A stretch of DNA of 64,000 nucleotides. It comes from Komagataeibacter saccharivorans. Lineage in GTDB: Bacteria > Pseudomonadota > Alphaproteobacteria > Acetobacterales > Acetobacteraceae. The notes beneath the pieces are model-generated. The model did not search any database and had not been told where the DNA came from. It saw nothing but the letters and a program-made list of their open reading frames with translations. The translations under genes were made by a program, and so were the position numbers. Positions 34,460-42,898 of the stretch are shown here, one piece after another. Positions within the stretch are counted from its first letter, which is position 1. The number at the start of each line of letters is the position of its first letter. The stretch spans positions 1 through 64,000 of the forward strand of contig NZ_NKTY01000007.1 of assembly GCF_003207825.1 (NCBI RefSeq). Direction: 5' to 3'.

Positions 34460-34654
34460 TCAGTCGTTGTGCAGGGTGCGGTCAATCGAACGTCCCGCTT
34501 TTTCTGCCGGTCCCTTGGGCGGGTCGAACGTGTCCTGCACCTTGTCCCCGAAGTGGTCCACTTTTTCCCCGACCGTTTCGGGATGGCGCTTGCACGCGGT
34601 CAGACCCTGACTGGCCAGCACAAGGGCAAGGGCCATCATGGCAAAGGAACGCAC
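34460..34654 (-). CDS. Small lipoprotein
   Basis: 64 residues from a GTG start at 34654. Lipobox LTAC in MALALVLASQGLTACKRHPE, followed by a charged, helical tail (VGEKVDHFGDKVQDTF, then a Pro-rich break). It ends 14 bp from the converging dipeptidase gene. Longer in-frame versions from 34804 or 34942 exist, but the signal peptide would then be internal. Start is uncertain. Confidence 0.5.
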   Translation of the reverse strand: MRSFAMMALALVLASQGLTACKRHPETVGEKVDHFGDKVQDTFDPPKGPAEKAGRSIDRTLHND

Positions 34655-34883
34655 GCTGCGCGTAACGGGGCGCGCGGTGTCGCGGGTATCCGTTCTGGCG
34701 GTTTCATTCTGATGATGCAGGGCCAGACGGATCTGGATGCGGTTGTCGTCGGTATCGATGCCTGAAGCGGTAGTCGGGGGAAGAAGAGGCATGTGTGTAT
34801 CCATGTCCGGAGGGCTGACCTTGATGGGTTGGAAAGTCTGAAACTGGCGGTCCGGTTGCGGATGCACGGAAATGTGAAGCGGG

Positions 34884-35201
34884 TTAACCGAACATTGTCC
34901 GGCATTCGGGACACAGGCGCAGGAAGCGGCCATCGGCGACAAAGGCGCTGTCGCAGTTCAGGCAGTTGCGCCGGACCTGATCGGGTCTGTCCAGCGGGAT
35001 GGCGTGGCGCAGGCGATGGCGGCGCAGATGGGCCTCCAGCGTTTTGACGTTCAGGCCCAGCCTGCGTGCGGTTTCGCGGGTGGAATAACCCTGTGTGCGA
35101 AGATTTTCAACGGAAGGGGCGAGTGTGCGCCAGTTCACACGGGGTGGACGGGTGCGACGGGCAGGAGTCTCGGCTGCCGCAAGGGTGTGCGTATTTTTCA
35201 T
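34884..35201 (-). CDS. HTH and zinc-ribbon DNA-binding protein
   Basis: 105 residues. Residues about 30-70 form a helix-turn-helix of resolvase/HTH-23 type (SVENLRTQGYSTRETARRLG then NVKTLEAHLRRHRL), and the C-terminus is a four-Cys ribbon (CLNCDSAF ... LCPECRTMF). Likely a small regulator or a phage-type DNA-binding protein. Start ATG 35201 is chosen; ATG 35225 adds eight residues. Divergent from the 83-residue gene at 35318, with a shared promoter region containing repeated TAATTTGT motifs. Confidence 0.7.
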   Translation of the reverse strand: MKNTHTLAAAETPARRTRPPRVNWRTLAPSVENLRTQGYSTRETARRLGLNVKTLEAHLRRHRLRHAIPLDRPDQVRRNCLNCDSAFVADGRFLRLCPECRTMFG

Positions 35202-35204
35202 ACT

Positions 35205-35304
35205 TAATTTGTGTCTAAAAACCACACATGCAGCAAGAAAATAATTGCACGTGGCGGAATTTTTCCGTGCCTGCCTCTAATTTGTATATTTTTTTCATAC
35301 AAAT
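35205..35304. promoter_or_regulatory. Divergent promoter region with repeated TAATTTGT and inverted repeat
   Basis: TAATTTGTGT at 35205-35214 and TAATTTGTAT at 35278-35287 recur 73 bp apart in the same orientation. The second copy is half of an inverted repeat, ATTTGTAT (35280-35287) and ATACAAAT (35297-35304). Placed between the regulator gene and the 83-residue gene, these are plausible operator sites for the HTH protein. Confidence 0.4.
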
Positions 35305-35317
35305 GAAGGAGGCAGTC

Positions 35318-35569
35318 ATGCCCGATCCGTATCTGCCCGATGGTTGTAGTCCCGCTGCCATCGATGCCCGATTCGAGGCGGACGAACCCGCCTGGGTCGC
35401 CCGCTACGTAGCGCAGCTTGAACAGCGGCTTGCCCGTCTGGCCGCCATCCGCGCGGAACTGGCGGCCATCCGTTTCGATGGCGCCTATGACGGTGCGGAT
35501 ATTCTGGGATATCTGGATGACGAGATGGAAACGGTTACAATGGCCATGGCCCATCCACGACAGACTTAG
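35318..35569 (+). CDS. Hypothetical 83-residue helical protein
   Basis: Start ATG 35318 fixed by GGAGG 6 nt upstream. Acidic N-terminal third (DARFEADEPAWVARYV), then a helical stretch with Ala/Leu/Arg (LEQRLARLAAIRAELAAIRF) and an acidic end. No signal peptide or membrane segment. Divergently transcribed from the HTH/zinc-ribbon regulator. No family recognised. Confidence 0.6.
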   Translation: MPDPYLPDGCSPAAIDARFEADEPAWVARYVAQLEQRLARLAAIRAELAAIRFDGAYDGADILGYLDDEMETVTMAMAHPRQT

Positions 35570-36151
35570 ATGCAGGGTGCCGCCCTGTATGGAAGAAGTC
35601 CACAGATCGACCGGCGTATGGTGGAGCAGCCTGTCGGAATGGGTTCGGATGTCCTGTTATCGCGCGGAAGCGGTTCCTCGCGCCGTAGCATGGCTCGTTT
35701 CAGAGAATTGTGTCAGTACTCTTTCTACGGATGAATATTGGCGTGTACAGGTGGCTTGTCCGACCGTGCTTCAACCTGCTCGTCTACTGAACGGAAAGCT
35801 CCGACGTTCAGAAACAGAAAATCTGGATTGCTCTACCACGCGGTCCCGCTCGCTCACTATGTAAGCCATAAAGCTCCGGTCCCCTGCCGGGTCAGGGCAA
35901 GCACCAGTGGCACGACACAACAGGCACCATGCCATCCGTGCCTGTTCATGTCAGAAACGTAACTGTTGTGCCCGGTATGGAGCGGTATATCGGACGGTAT
36001 GGTGGGATGGTGGCGGTAGGGAAGGCGATCATTCTTCGGTCGTGCGGCCCGCATTTGTAACCCGTTCGCGTGGGATCAGGGATTGCGCCAGGCTTTTGAA
36101 AAGCCATAGTGGGACGCCGCAACGGCAACAGATATTTTTTACGGATAAGCA
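35570..36151. other. Lower-GC gene-free segment, possible decayed insertion
   Basis: About 580 bp whose composition (near 52% GC) is lower than the surrounding genes. Short open frames have no ribosome-binding sites and read as noise in all frames. A 9-bp hairpin lies at 35919-35946. A remnant of transferred DNA is possible but not shown. Confidence 0.35.
35919..35946. repeat. 9-bp hairpin in gene-free segment
   Basis: AACAGGCAC and GTGCCTGTT with a 10-nt loop. Confidence 0.45.
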
Positions 36152-36676
36152 ATGACTGATACCGCGCGTCTGCCCGATCTCGATCATGAACATTTCCTGC
36201 GGCAGGCTTTTGCCGTGGCCGAACGGTCGCGGCAGGCAGGCGATCATCCCTTCGGCTGCATTCTGGTCGATGCGCAGGGCGAAGTGGTGCTGGAGCAGGG
36301 TAATGGCTATACGGCGGAAGGCGGTGACATGACCGCGCACGCCGAACGGCTGCTGGCCACGCGGGCTTCCAGGAAATTTCCACCGGCTGCACTGGCGTCA
36401 TGCACGATGTACACATCGGCCGAGCCATGTGCGATGTGTGCGGGTGCGGTGTACTGGACCGGCATCGGTCGGGTGGTGTTTGGACAGAGCGAGCATAACC
36501 TGAAGGAAATGACCGGCAATCATCCGGAAAACCCCACGCTGGACCTGCCGTGCCGTACCGTATTCGCAGCGGGCCAGCGCATGGTGGATGTCATTGGCCC
36601 CCTGCTGGAATCCGAGGCGGCGGAACTGCAGCGCAGTTTCTGGAGCAGGCGGGACGACGCCGGAAAGACTGACTGA
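36152..36676 (+). CDS. Nucleoside/cytidine-type deaminase
   Basis: 174 residues. CDA-fold zinc deaminase: HAE motif in MTAHAERLLAT and the PCxxC motif in SAEPCAMCAGAVYW. The N-terminus FLRQAFAVAERSRQAGDHPFG is the usual helix/active-site loop. Length, the TAHAERLL motif and AEPCAMCAGA resemble guanine deaminase/TadA-like enzymes more than cytidine deaminase, but the substrate is not certain. Start at ATG 36152. Single gene. Confidence 0.82.
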   Translation: MTDTARLPDLDHEHFLRQAFAVAERSRQAGDHPFGCILVDAQGEVVLEQGNGYTAEGGDMTAHAERLLATRASRKFPPAALASCTMYTSAEPCAMCAGAVYWTGIGRVVFGQSEHNLKEMTGNHPENPTLDLPCRTVFAAGQRMVDVIGPLLESEAAELQRSFWSRRDDAGKTD

Positions 36677-36697
36677 AAACAGTTTTACCGGGAACGC

Positions 36698-37207
36698 TCA
36701 GAACCCGGTTACGGTCCGCTGTCCGGTGGCCATGGAATAGGAGCACGCGCGTTCCCCATCGGTCACCACCAGCCAGATGATGTTGCGCAGCCCGGTATAG
36801 AACTGTCCCGCATCGCGCAGCGATGTATAGCCATGATGGCGGAACCACGACGCGATGATGGTGGTCGGCTGGTTTCCGAAGGATTTATGGACGGTATCAA
36901 GCAGCCTGTCGCACTGGTCGCGGGTAAAGCTGTCGTGGTTTTCGTACCAGATGCCAACAAGGATGCTGTTGCGCCGGGGATCGAAATCGGCCACCGGCGC
37001 CATGTCGCTGTCATAGCTGTCGGGCAGGGTATCAATTTCATGCTGCATGGCGCGTTCGGCACGGATCAGGCCCAGATCCATCATGGTCAGCTTGTCGGAA
37101 AACAATGTGCTGATGACCTGCGCCGCCGGGGTCTGGGCAGAAGCCGGAACACAATAACCGCCGACAAGAACAAGTAGAATAAACAGGTAGCGCAAGGAAT
37201 CCCCCAT
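36698..37207 (-). CDS. Exported protein of unknown function
   Basis: 169 residues from ATG 37207. Signal peptide (YLFILLVLVGGYCVPASAQ) and a mature domain with two Cys (DQCDRLL and RACSYSM) and a few Trp/Tyr-rich strands (ILVGIWYENHD and NIIWLVVTDG). A longer version to 37228 adds seven residues before the hydrophobic core. No family recognised. Confidence 0.6.
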   Translation of the reverse strand: MGDSLRYLFILLVLVGGYCVPASAQTPAAQVISTLFSDKLTMMDLGLIRAERAMQHEIDTLPDSYDSDMAPVADFDPRRNSILVGIWYENHDSFTRDQCDRLLDTVHKSFGNQPTTIIASWFRHHGYTSLRDAGQFYTGLRNIIWLVVTDGERACSYSMATGQRTVTGF

Positions 37208-37398
37208 GGCAGGATTGGTATGGGCCATTCCTGTCAGGAATGGACCCTGCCCGGTGCGTGTGGGCGGGTATGGATTTCATGTCATGACATGAATTCCGTA
37301 AAAATAACCCTTTAAGCCCGCTGACTGGTCTTGAAAGTCATGCATTTAAATCTTATCTGCCATGAGGAAGATGACTGACTTGGTGGAGAGAAGGAAAC

Positions 37399-37623
37399 GT
37401 GCGGGACATGACACGGATGAAACTTGCCCTGCGTGGCTGGTTGCAGGTGCTGCGGGGTCAGATCGTGCGTGAGATGGGTTACGCCATTGCCAGTGACCGC
37501 CTGCAGCGTCGTGGCGTGCTGATTGAAAAACTGGGTCATGGGCTGCTTTACCGCGCCCACCGCATGGGCGCGCCTGCTGCCACCCCGCAGCCTGATCCCT
37601 ACACGATCCCGCCGGGCATCTGA
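37399..37623 (+). CDS. Hypothetical 74-residue basic protein
   Basis: Start GTG 37399 follows GAAGGAAAC; ATG 37408 is an alternative. Basic helical N-terminal two thirds (LALRGWLQVLRGQIVREMGY, DRLQRRGVLIEKLGHGLLYR) and a Pro-rich tail. No signal peptide. A candidate promoter TTGAAA is about 70 bp upstream. Family not recognised. Confidence 0.5.
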   Translation: MRDMTRMKLALRGWLQVLRGQIVREMGYAIASDRLQRRGVLIEKLGHGLLYRAHRMGAPAATPQPDPYTIPPGI

Positions 37624-37708
37624 CCCGGCAGCCCCGCCATGAAAATACAGGCGGGCCGATGGGGCGCGAATTCAGCCCTTTCTTTCACGAGTCGTTGTGA
37701 ACACCCAC

Positions 37709-37778
37709 GTTATCCCCGTTTGCTGATGGGTCTGTCCACAGGGTTGCCCGGATATTCGTCCCCTGAATCTGTGGATAA
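37709..37778. promoter_or_regulatory. Second DnaA-box-containing gap
   Basis: Exact TGTGGATAA at 37770-37778, with degenerate relatives TTATCCCCG at 37710 and TGTCCACAG near 37733, in the gap between the 74-residue gene and the efflux genes. The orientation is the same as in the cluster at 25579. Function is inferred only. Confidence 0.35.
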
Positions 37779-37795
37779 CGGATGTGACGCACTGT

Positions 37796-38746
37796 CTAGC
37801 GGTGACCGACCAGATGCTGGATGTCATCGCCCACATGGCGCAGCGCATCGCGGATGGACATATGGCGGCGGTTACCCGCTGCCGACACCACGGTAACGGT
37901 CGTGGTCATGCCCGCAGCCAGTACCAGATCGGGCGGCACACGGTCGATATGCACGCGCACGGGAATACGCTGCGCCAGCCGCACCCAGGTATAGATCGGG
38001 TCTACCGCTGGCAGTCCCTGCGTGGACGTGGCGGCATTGTTGCTGGCGATGCCACGCGTAATGCTTTCCACATGACCGAACAGGGGTTCATGGAACCCCA
38101 TGAGATCAAGCCGGACCGGGTCGCCGGTTTTGATGGCGTGGATTTTCGTTTCCTCGAAATACCCGTCCACCCAGTAGGAATCGGCATCGATCACCTGCAC
38201 GTTCACCTGTCCCGCATTGGCGTAATCGCCCGCGCGCATGGTCAGGTTGGTGACGTAACCGTTGATCGAGCTGCGTACTTCGGTGCGTTCAAGGTTGATG
38301 CGGGCCTGCCGCAGGTCCGCCAGTGCAGCGGCATACTGCGCTTCCGCCTGCTGGGCCACGGCCTCGAACTGCTGTTTTTCCTCACCCGATACGGCCACGC
38401 CGGAAATGCTCTGCCGGCGTTCATATTGCGATGTCTTGAATTCCAGATCCGCCCTGCGTTCGTTCACCGCAGCCGTGGCGATATCCACTTTCACCCGGAA
38501 ATCGAACGGGTCGATGACATACAGGATGTCGCCCGTATGGACGAACTGGTTGTCATGCACGCGCACTTCATTGATCTGTCCCGAAACGCGCGGTGCGATA
38601 TTGGCAACCTGCGCACGTACCTGTCCGTTACGGGTCCAGGGGGAGGCCGTGTAGTAATCCCACAGCACCACGGCCACGATGACTGCTACAAGCAGGATGA
38701 CAAGGGTAATGGCCAGACGCACAAGGCGGTTTGCATAAGCGAACAC
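37796..38746 (-). CDS. aaeA: HlyD-family membrane fusion protein (AaeA-like)
   Basis: 316 residues. One N-terminal membrane helix (AITLVILLVAVIVAVVLWDY), then barrel-sandwich (VANIAPRVSGQINEVRVHDN), a coiled-coil hairpin with Gln/Ala-rich heptads (about 95-155), the second lipoyl half-motif RSSINGYVTNLTMRAGDYA and a beta-barrel (WVDGYFEETKIHAI). Periplasmic adaptor for the FUSC-type transporter encoded upstream. E. coli AaeAB exports hydroxylated aromatic acids; the substrate here is unknown. 12 bp separate it from aaeX. Confidence 0.9.
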   Translation of the reverse strand: MFAYANRLVRLAITLVILLVAVIVAVVLWDYYTASPWTRNGQVRAQVANIAPRVSGQINEVRVHDNQFVHTGDILYVIDPFDFRVKVDIATAAVNERRADLEFKTSQYERRQSISGVAVSGEEKQQFEAVAQQAEAQYAAALADLRQARINLERTEVRSSINGYVTNLTMRAGDYANAGQVNVQVIDADSYWVDGYFEETKIHAIKTGDPVRLDLMGFHEPLFGHVESITRGIASNNAATSTQGLPAVDPIYTWVRLAQRIPVRVHIDRVPPDLVLAAGMTTTVTVVSAAGNRRHMSIRDALRHVGDDIQHLVGHR

Positions 38747-38758
38747 GTCAGTATTCTT

Positions 38759-38953
38759 TCACAGGATCAGTGTATACAGGCCGACAAGGCAGATCAGCAG
38801 CCCGAATTGCGCCAGTGGCGGGTTCCATATGAACCGCCACAGGTTGAGCCATGACAGCAGGCCACGCAGCACCAGCAGCGTGCACAGCGCCAGCCCCAGA
38901 TTCATGACGAAGGCCGAAACCAGCACGCCTTCCACATCGACAACCTGCCGCAT
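38759..38953 (-). CDS. aaeX: AaeX-like DUF1656 inner-membrane protein
   Basis: 64 residues, two hydrophobic helices. DUF1656 pattern: EGVLVSAFVMNLGLALCTLL and a second helix at LLICLVGLYTLIL, with WNPPLAQFGLLIC between them. It is always found between aaeB and aaeA. Its ATG (38953) overlaps the aaeB stop as TGATG, so it is translationally coupled. Its role in the exporter is unclear. Confidence 0.88.
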   Translation of the reverse strand: MRQVVDVEGVLVSAFVMNLGLALCTLLVLRGLLSWLNLWRFIWNPPLAQFGLLICLVGLYTLIL

Positions 38954-41016
38954 CACAGCCCCTTCTTCATGTTGACGATGCCGTAATGGCGCAGGCGGGG
39001 CAGGGCGACCTGCCATGCACGCAGCGCGGCGTTCAGCCCGGCCAGCAGGTTTATGGCCGCAACCTGTGTCGGTAACGGCTGGTCCACCGCAGGGGCGGGA
39101 ACGGCATCCAGCGCCCTGTGTATCTGCTCGTTCATGGCCATCGGGGCGTGTACCACCAGTTCGCGTTCCGCCATTTCGGCGGCGGGACGCAGTGCTGCAA
39201 TGTCGCGTGCCTGCCTTGCATAGGCGCGGGCGCGTGCAAGGGCCATGTCCAGCTCCGCAAGGGCGGTAAAGCTTTCGATCTGGTTGCGGCTGCTGCCGGT
39301 GGCGGGCAGCCGCTCGGTCCAGAACTGCATCTGCGCCAGCCGGTCAAAACTGCGGGTCAGATGGGCGGGACCCTGTACTTCGCCATGGCCCTTCATCTGG
39401 CGCTCCAGCGCACGCACGATGGTCGCGGCCATCCAGAACCGCTGCCTGCGCGGGGAAGGGGGAAACAGCAGGACAAGAATGATGAAGGCCAGCAGTGCCG
39501 CCAGCAGGTAGAAGATGTTGCGGTTGAGGAATTCGGTGGGGTTGTAGCTCTGGTGATTGTCCAGCCCCAGTATGGCGAAGAAGAAGACACCGTAATTGAA
39601 CCCGATCGCAGCCGTTGCGGGCCGCATCAGCAGCAGGCACGCAATAAATGTCTGCGGCAGCAGGCTCAGCGCAAGGAACGGCATGTCCGCCCCGTGCAGC
39701 AGGACAATGAAGTTTAGCACGGCCGCGGCCAGCACGCTGCACGGGATGCCGATTACGGCCCCCATGCCAAAACGGGCCGTATCCACATTGGTTGCCGCCA
39801 GTGTCAGCGTCAGCGCGGTCTGGGCCAGCGCGACGGTCGCCCCCGGCAGGCCGGTTATTACGCATACACCCGCCGCGAACGAAAAGCCGATCAGTACCCG
39901 CAGCGCGCCGATCAGCGCCAGTCCGTAATTGGGCTGGGTGGCGATCGGGATGGTTCCGCAATGGGCATCCACCTTCTTTGTGCCCGCCAGCATGGCTTGG
40001 CCCACATGGGAATTGATGCGTGCGGCCAGCATGCGCGCCGCGCGTTCGATGGCGAAGGCTTCGTCCGCATTGGGCACATGACCGGGCAGATCCGCGCGGA
40101 TGGTATTGAGGATATGGATGGTGAAAGCCACCTGATCGCCGCGCAGTTCCCGTTGCCGGGCGGTCCGGGCAATGGCGTCGTCAATCACGGGGTCGATGTT
40201 GGCGCGACCGGCCTGCCGCCCCAGTCCGCGCGCGCAGTCCAGTACGTTGAGCATCGACACCATGGCCAGACGCGCTCCGTTGGCGCGTGCGCCACCCCGT
40301 TCCAGTTCCGTGCGGGCATAGGACAGGCGCGTGGTCAGGGCGAGAATGCGTGACCCCAGCTTCACGTCCGCCTGTGCCCCCCGGTCATACAGATGCAGCA
40401 GGGCGGCGCGTGCCGTGGCACTGATGGGCTGGGTCAGCTTTTCAAGCCCGTCCGCAAGGCCACGCCATGCCTCGGGCGAGCCGGAGAGGATATTGACCAC
40501 CGCCACCGCGAACACCCCGATGGAAATGGCTGAAGCCCGGGAGACGGCCACGTTGAAAACATTCTGGGGCGTGTCGATGCAGTTTACCGCCACAAGGGCG
40601 ACGGTATAGCCCGACAGCAGCGCGCCATAGGAACGGAAGTCGCGTTCCAGCGAGCCGACAAACGCGCAGGCGGCAAGCCACAGCGCGACCCCGCCAAGGA
40701 ATGGCCCACGCTGTTCATTCCACACCGCCACAAGCACGATGGACACACCCATGCCCACCACGGTACCCAGCAGCCGGTAAAACGCCTTGGACAGGGCCTG
40801 TCCCCGCAATGGCTGGGCCAGGATCATGACCGTAACGCCGACCAGAAGCGGGTTGTCGATCTGGACCCAGAAAGCGGTCGCCAGCCCGAGGACAAGCGAA
40901 CACCATGTGCGCAGGCTGAAACCCATCCAGCCGGGGGGAAGGCGATCTATCCATGGTAAGAACGCGCGGGCGACAGCGTGTGCGCTGCGTGCGTTTCCTG
41001 CCGGTAAGTCTGGCAT
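38953..41016 (-). CDS. aaeB: FUSC-family transporter (AaeB-like)
   Basis: 687 residues. Fusaric-acid-resistance-type inner-membrane exporter with two bundles of six helices (about residues 25-180 and 375-520) and a central soluble domain, plus a C-terminal cytoplasmic part. Features: FSLRTWCSLVLGLATAFWVQ near the start, ALLSGYTVALVAVNCI, and the second bundle beginning ALIGALRVLIGFSFAAGV. Together with AaeA and AaeX it forms a tripartite exporter. GGGAGG lies close before the ATG. Situated 99 bp after cysG. Confidence 0.9.
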   Translation of the reverse strand: MPDLPAGNARSAHAVARAFLPWIDRLPPGWMGFSLRTWCSLVLGLATAFWVQIDNPLLVGVTVMILAQPLRGQALSKAFYRLLGTVVGMGVSIVLVAVWNEQRGPFLGGVALWLAACAFVGSLERDFRSYGALLSGYTVALVAVNCIDTPQNVFNVAVSRASAISIGVFAVAVVNILSGSPEAWRGLADGLEKLTQPISATARAALLHLYDRGAQADVKLGSRILALTTRLSYARTELERGGARANGARLAMVSMLNVLDCARGLGRQAGRANIDPVIDDAIARTARQRELRGDQVAFTIHILNTIRADLPGHVPNADEAFAIERAARMLAARINSHVGQAMLAGTKKVDAHCGTIPIATQPNYGLALIGALRVLIGFSFAAGVCVITGLPGATVALAQTALTLTLAATNVDTARFGMGAVIGIPCSVLAAAVLNFIVLLHGADMPFLALSLLPQTFIACLLLMRPATAAIGFNYGVFFFAILGLDNHQSYNPTEFLNRNIFYLLAALLAFIILVLLFPPSPRRQRFWMAATIVRALERQMKGHGEVQGPAHLTRSFDRLAQMQFWTERLPATGSSRNQIESFTALAELDMALARARAYARQARDIAALRPAAEMAERELVVHAPMAMNEQIHRALDAVPAPAVDQPLPTQVAAINLLAGLNAALRAWQVALPRLRHYGIVNMKKGL

Positions 41017-41115
41017 GGCCTCCCTGACCGTTCAGTGGCTCATTGCGCTCAATACAATGAAAGTTGCCGTAAATTCATAACAAATCGTGTACGGCAGCAC
41101 CGTGGCGTCATGCGG

Positions 41116-42513
41116 TCAGGCGGGAGAAATGACCCGGTGCCGGACGACTTCCCCCACGATTATCAGCGCCGGACTGCCCACGCCTGCGCTTGCGGCCTGC
41201 CGGGGCAGGCTGGCGAGGGTGCCGGTCAGCACACGCTGGTCCGCCCTTGTGCCGCGTTCGACAATGGCGGCGGGCCAGTCGGCGGGCAATCCATGTTCCT
41301 CAAGTCTGGCGCACAGCGCGGGCAGGGCGGATACGCCCATGTAGATCACCACGGTCTGTCCCGGTCGGGCCATGCTGTCCCATGGCAGGTGCAGCGTCCC
41401 GTCGGCACGGGCATGGCCGGTCACGAACATGCACGCCTGCGCGCAGTCGCGGTGGGTCAGCGGGATACCGGCATAGGCCGCGCAGCCATTGGCGGCGGTA
41501 ATGCCGGGCACGACCTGAAACGGTATGGCGGATTCCAGCAGGGCCTCGATTTCCTCGCCCCCCCGCCCGAACACGAACGGGTCGCCACCCTTCAGCCGCA
41601 GCACGCGCTGGCCCGCCTGCGCACGGCGTACCAGCTCGGCGTTTATTTCTTCCTGCGGCATGGTGTGCCGGTTGCGGCGCTTGCCCACGAACACCAGTTC
41701 CGCATCCCGCCGTACCCGGTCCAGCAGGGCGGGGGAGAGTAACTGGTCATACAGCACGGAATCGGCGTTCTGCATCATGTGCAGCGCGCGCAGCGTCAGA
41801 AGGTCCGGGTCCCCCGGCCCCGCGCCAACCAGCCAGACCTCACCACGCGTGGTGGTGCCGGCGATGATGTCATCCAGTATGGCGCGCGCGCGGGCTGTCT
41901 CGTTCTGCCGGGCGGCCTGCGCGCCCGCACCATCGAGGAAGGTTTCCCATACCCGCCTGCGGCGTGAAATGTCGGGGCAGGCCTGCCCCACATATTCGCG
42001 CTGCTGCTGCATGAAGATGGCCAGTTCGCCCGTGCCTTCGGGTATGGAGCTTTCGACCTGCTCGCGCAGGCGGCGGGCCAGTACCGGGGCCGCGCCGCCG
42101 GTCGATATGGCGATGCGGACAAGGCCGCGATGGATCTGGGCCGGGGTGATGAAGGTGGAAGGCTGCGGGTCGTCCACCGCGCAGACGGGAATGTTCATCT
42201 CACGCGCGATGGCGGCCACGGCGCGGTTGGTTTCGCGGTCGTCGGTTGCGGCATAGACCAGCCGGCAGCCCGGCAGGGCAGTGCGCAGGGCGCCTTCATC
42301 GGCAGTGGTGGCGATATGGGTGATCGTGCCGTCTTCCCCCCACCGCCGCATTTCATCGTCCAGACGGGTGGCGATGACATCCACCTTCGCCCGGTGGGCC
42401 AGCAGAAGCCGGACCTTGTTCGCCGCGATCATGCCGCCGCCCACCACCAGCACCCGGACATCGTCCAGCCGCAGCGCGATGGGGAACCATGCGGGTTCGG
42501 AAGTATCGGTCAT
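41116..42513 (-). CDS. cysG: Siroheme synthase CysG (trifunctional)
   Basis: 465 residues. Residues about 1-160 form the CysG/Met8-type dehydrogenase/ferrochelatase (LRLDDVRVLVVGGGMIAANK Rossmann start and a CAVDDPQPSTFITPA region), 150-205 the dimerisation region, and 215-465 the uroporphyrinogen-III methyltransferase: WLVGAGPGDPDLLTLRA, GDPFVFGRGGEE and PGITAANGCAAYAGIPLTHR. The enzyme converts uroporphyrinogen III to siroheme, cofactor of sulfite/nitrite reductase, and shares precorrin-2 with B12 synthesis. Confidence 0.96.
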   Translation of the reverse strand: MTDTSEPAWFPIALRLDDVRVLVVGGGMIAANKVRLLLAHRAKVDVIATRLDDEMRRWGEDGTITHIATTADEGALRTALPGCRLVYAATDDRETNRAVAAIAREMNIPVCAVDDPQPSTFITPAQIHRGLVRIAISTGGAAPVLARRLREQVESSIPEGTGELAIFMQQQREYVGQACPDISRRRRVWETFLDGAGAQAARQNETARARAILDDIIAGTTTRGEVWLVGAGPGDPDLLTLRALHMMQNADSVLYDQLLSPALLDRVRRDAELVFVGKRRNRHTMPQEEINAELVRRAQAGQRVLRLKGGDPFVFGRGGEEIEALLESAIPFQVVPGITAANGCAAYAGIPLTHRDCAQACMFVTGHARADGTLHLPWDSMARPGQTVVIYMGVSALPALCARLEEHGLPADWPAAIVERGTRADQRVLTGTLASLPRQAASAGVGSPALIIVGEVVRHRVISPA

Positions 42514-42601
42514 ACAGTCAAGCAGCCGGCAGAACCGGCATCCCGTAGCTGAAGGTAAGGCAGGGCAGTCATGTAACGTGCGGCAGGCAAAGAGGGCCGC
42601 G

Positions 42602-42751
42602 TTAGTGGGAGGCGGCGTTCTTCACCCCTTCGGCATAGCCCCAGCGTGCCCATGTCGAACGGTCCCTGACCGATCCCGGCGTATTGCTGGCGCATGCCGC
42701 CAGTGACAGCACAATGCCGCAGAGAGCAAGAACGGGAAGAAAACGGGCCAA
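42602..42751 (-). CDS. Small lipoprotein, probable TTG start
   Basis: 49 residues. A complete AGGAGG sits 5 nt before TTG 42751. The frame reads MARFLPVLALCGIVLSLAACASN... with lipobox LAAC. An ATG at 42766 is in frame but would put the ribosome-binding site inside the coding region. After the Cys comes a short polar peptide (RDRSTWARWGYAEGVKNAAS). Divergent from panC. Confidence 0.6.
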   Translation of the reverse strand: MARFLPVLALCGIVLSLAACASNTPGSVRDRSTWARWGYAEGVKNAASH

Positions 42752-42878
42752 AAAAACCTCCTGCATGACGCAAGGGTGGACATAGCAGAAAAGCCATCCC
42801 TTCACCACGCCCTTCACATGGGGGGGGACAATGGTGTTAAGCAGCACACGCCCGCCATGCACCCGCATGTTGCGGGAT

Positions 42879-42887
42879 GTGGATAAG
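42879..42887. promoter_or_regulatory. DnaA box before panC
   Basis: Exact TGTGGATAA, 11 bp before the panC start, same orientation as the other three exact copies in this window. Confidence 0.3.
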
Positions 42888-42898
42888 GAACCGGGTGA

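Noticed and set aside
35418-35864. Long frame continuing past the 83-residue gene
   Set aside because: It is a different frame overlapping the real gene and continues into lower-GC DNA without initiation signals or a recognisable product.
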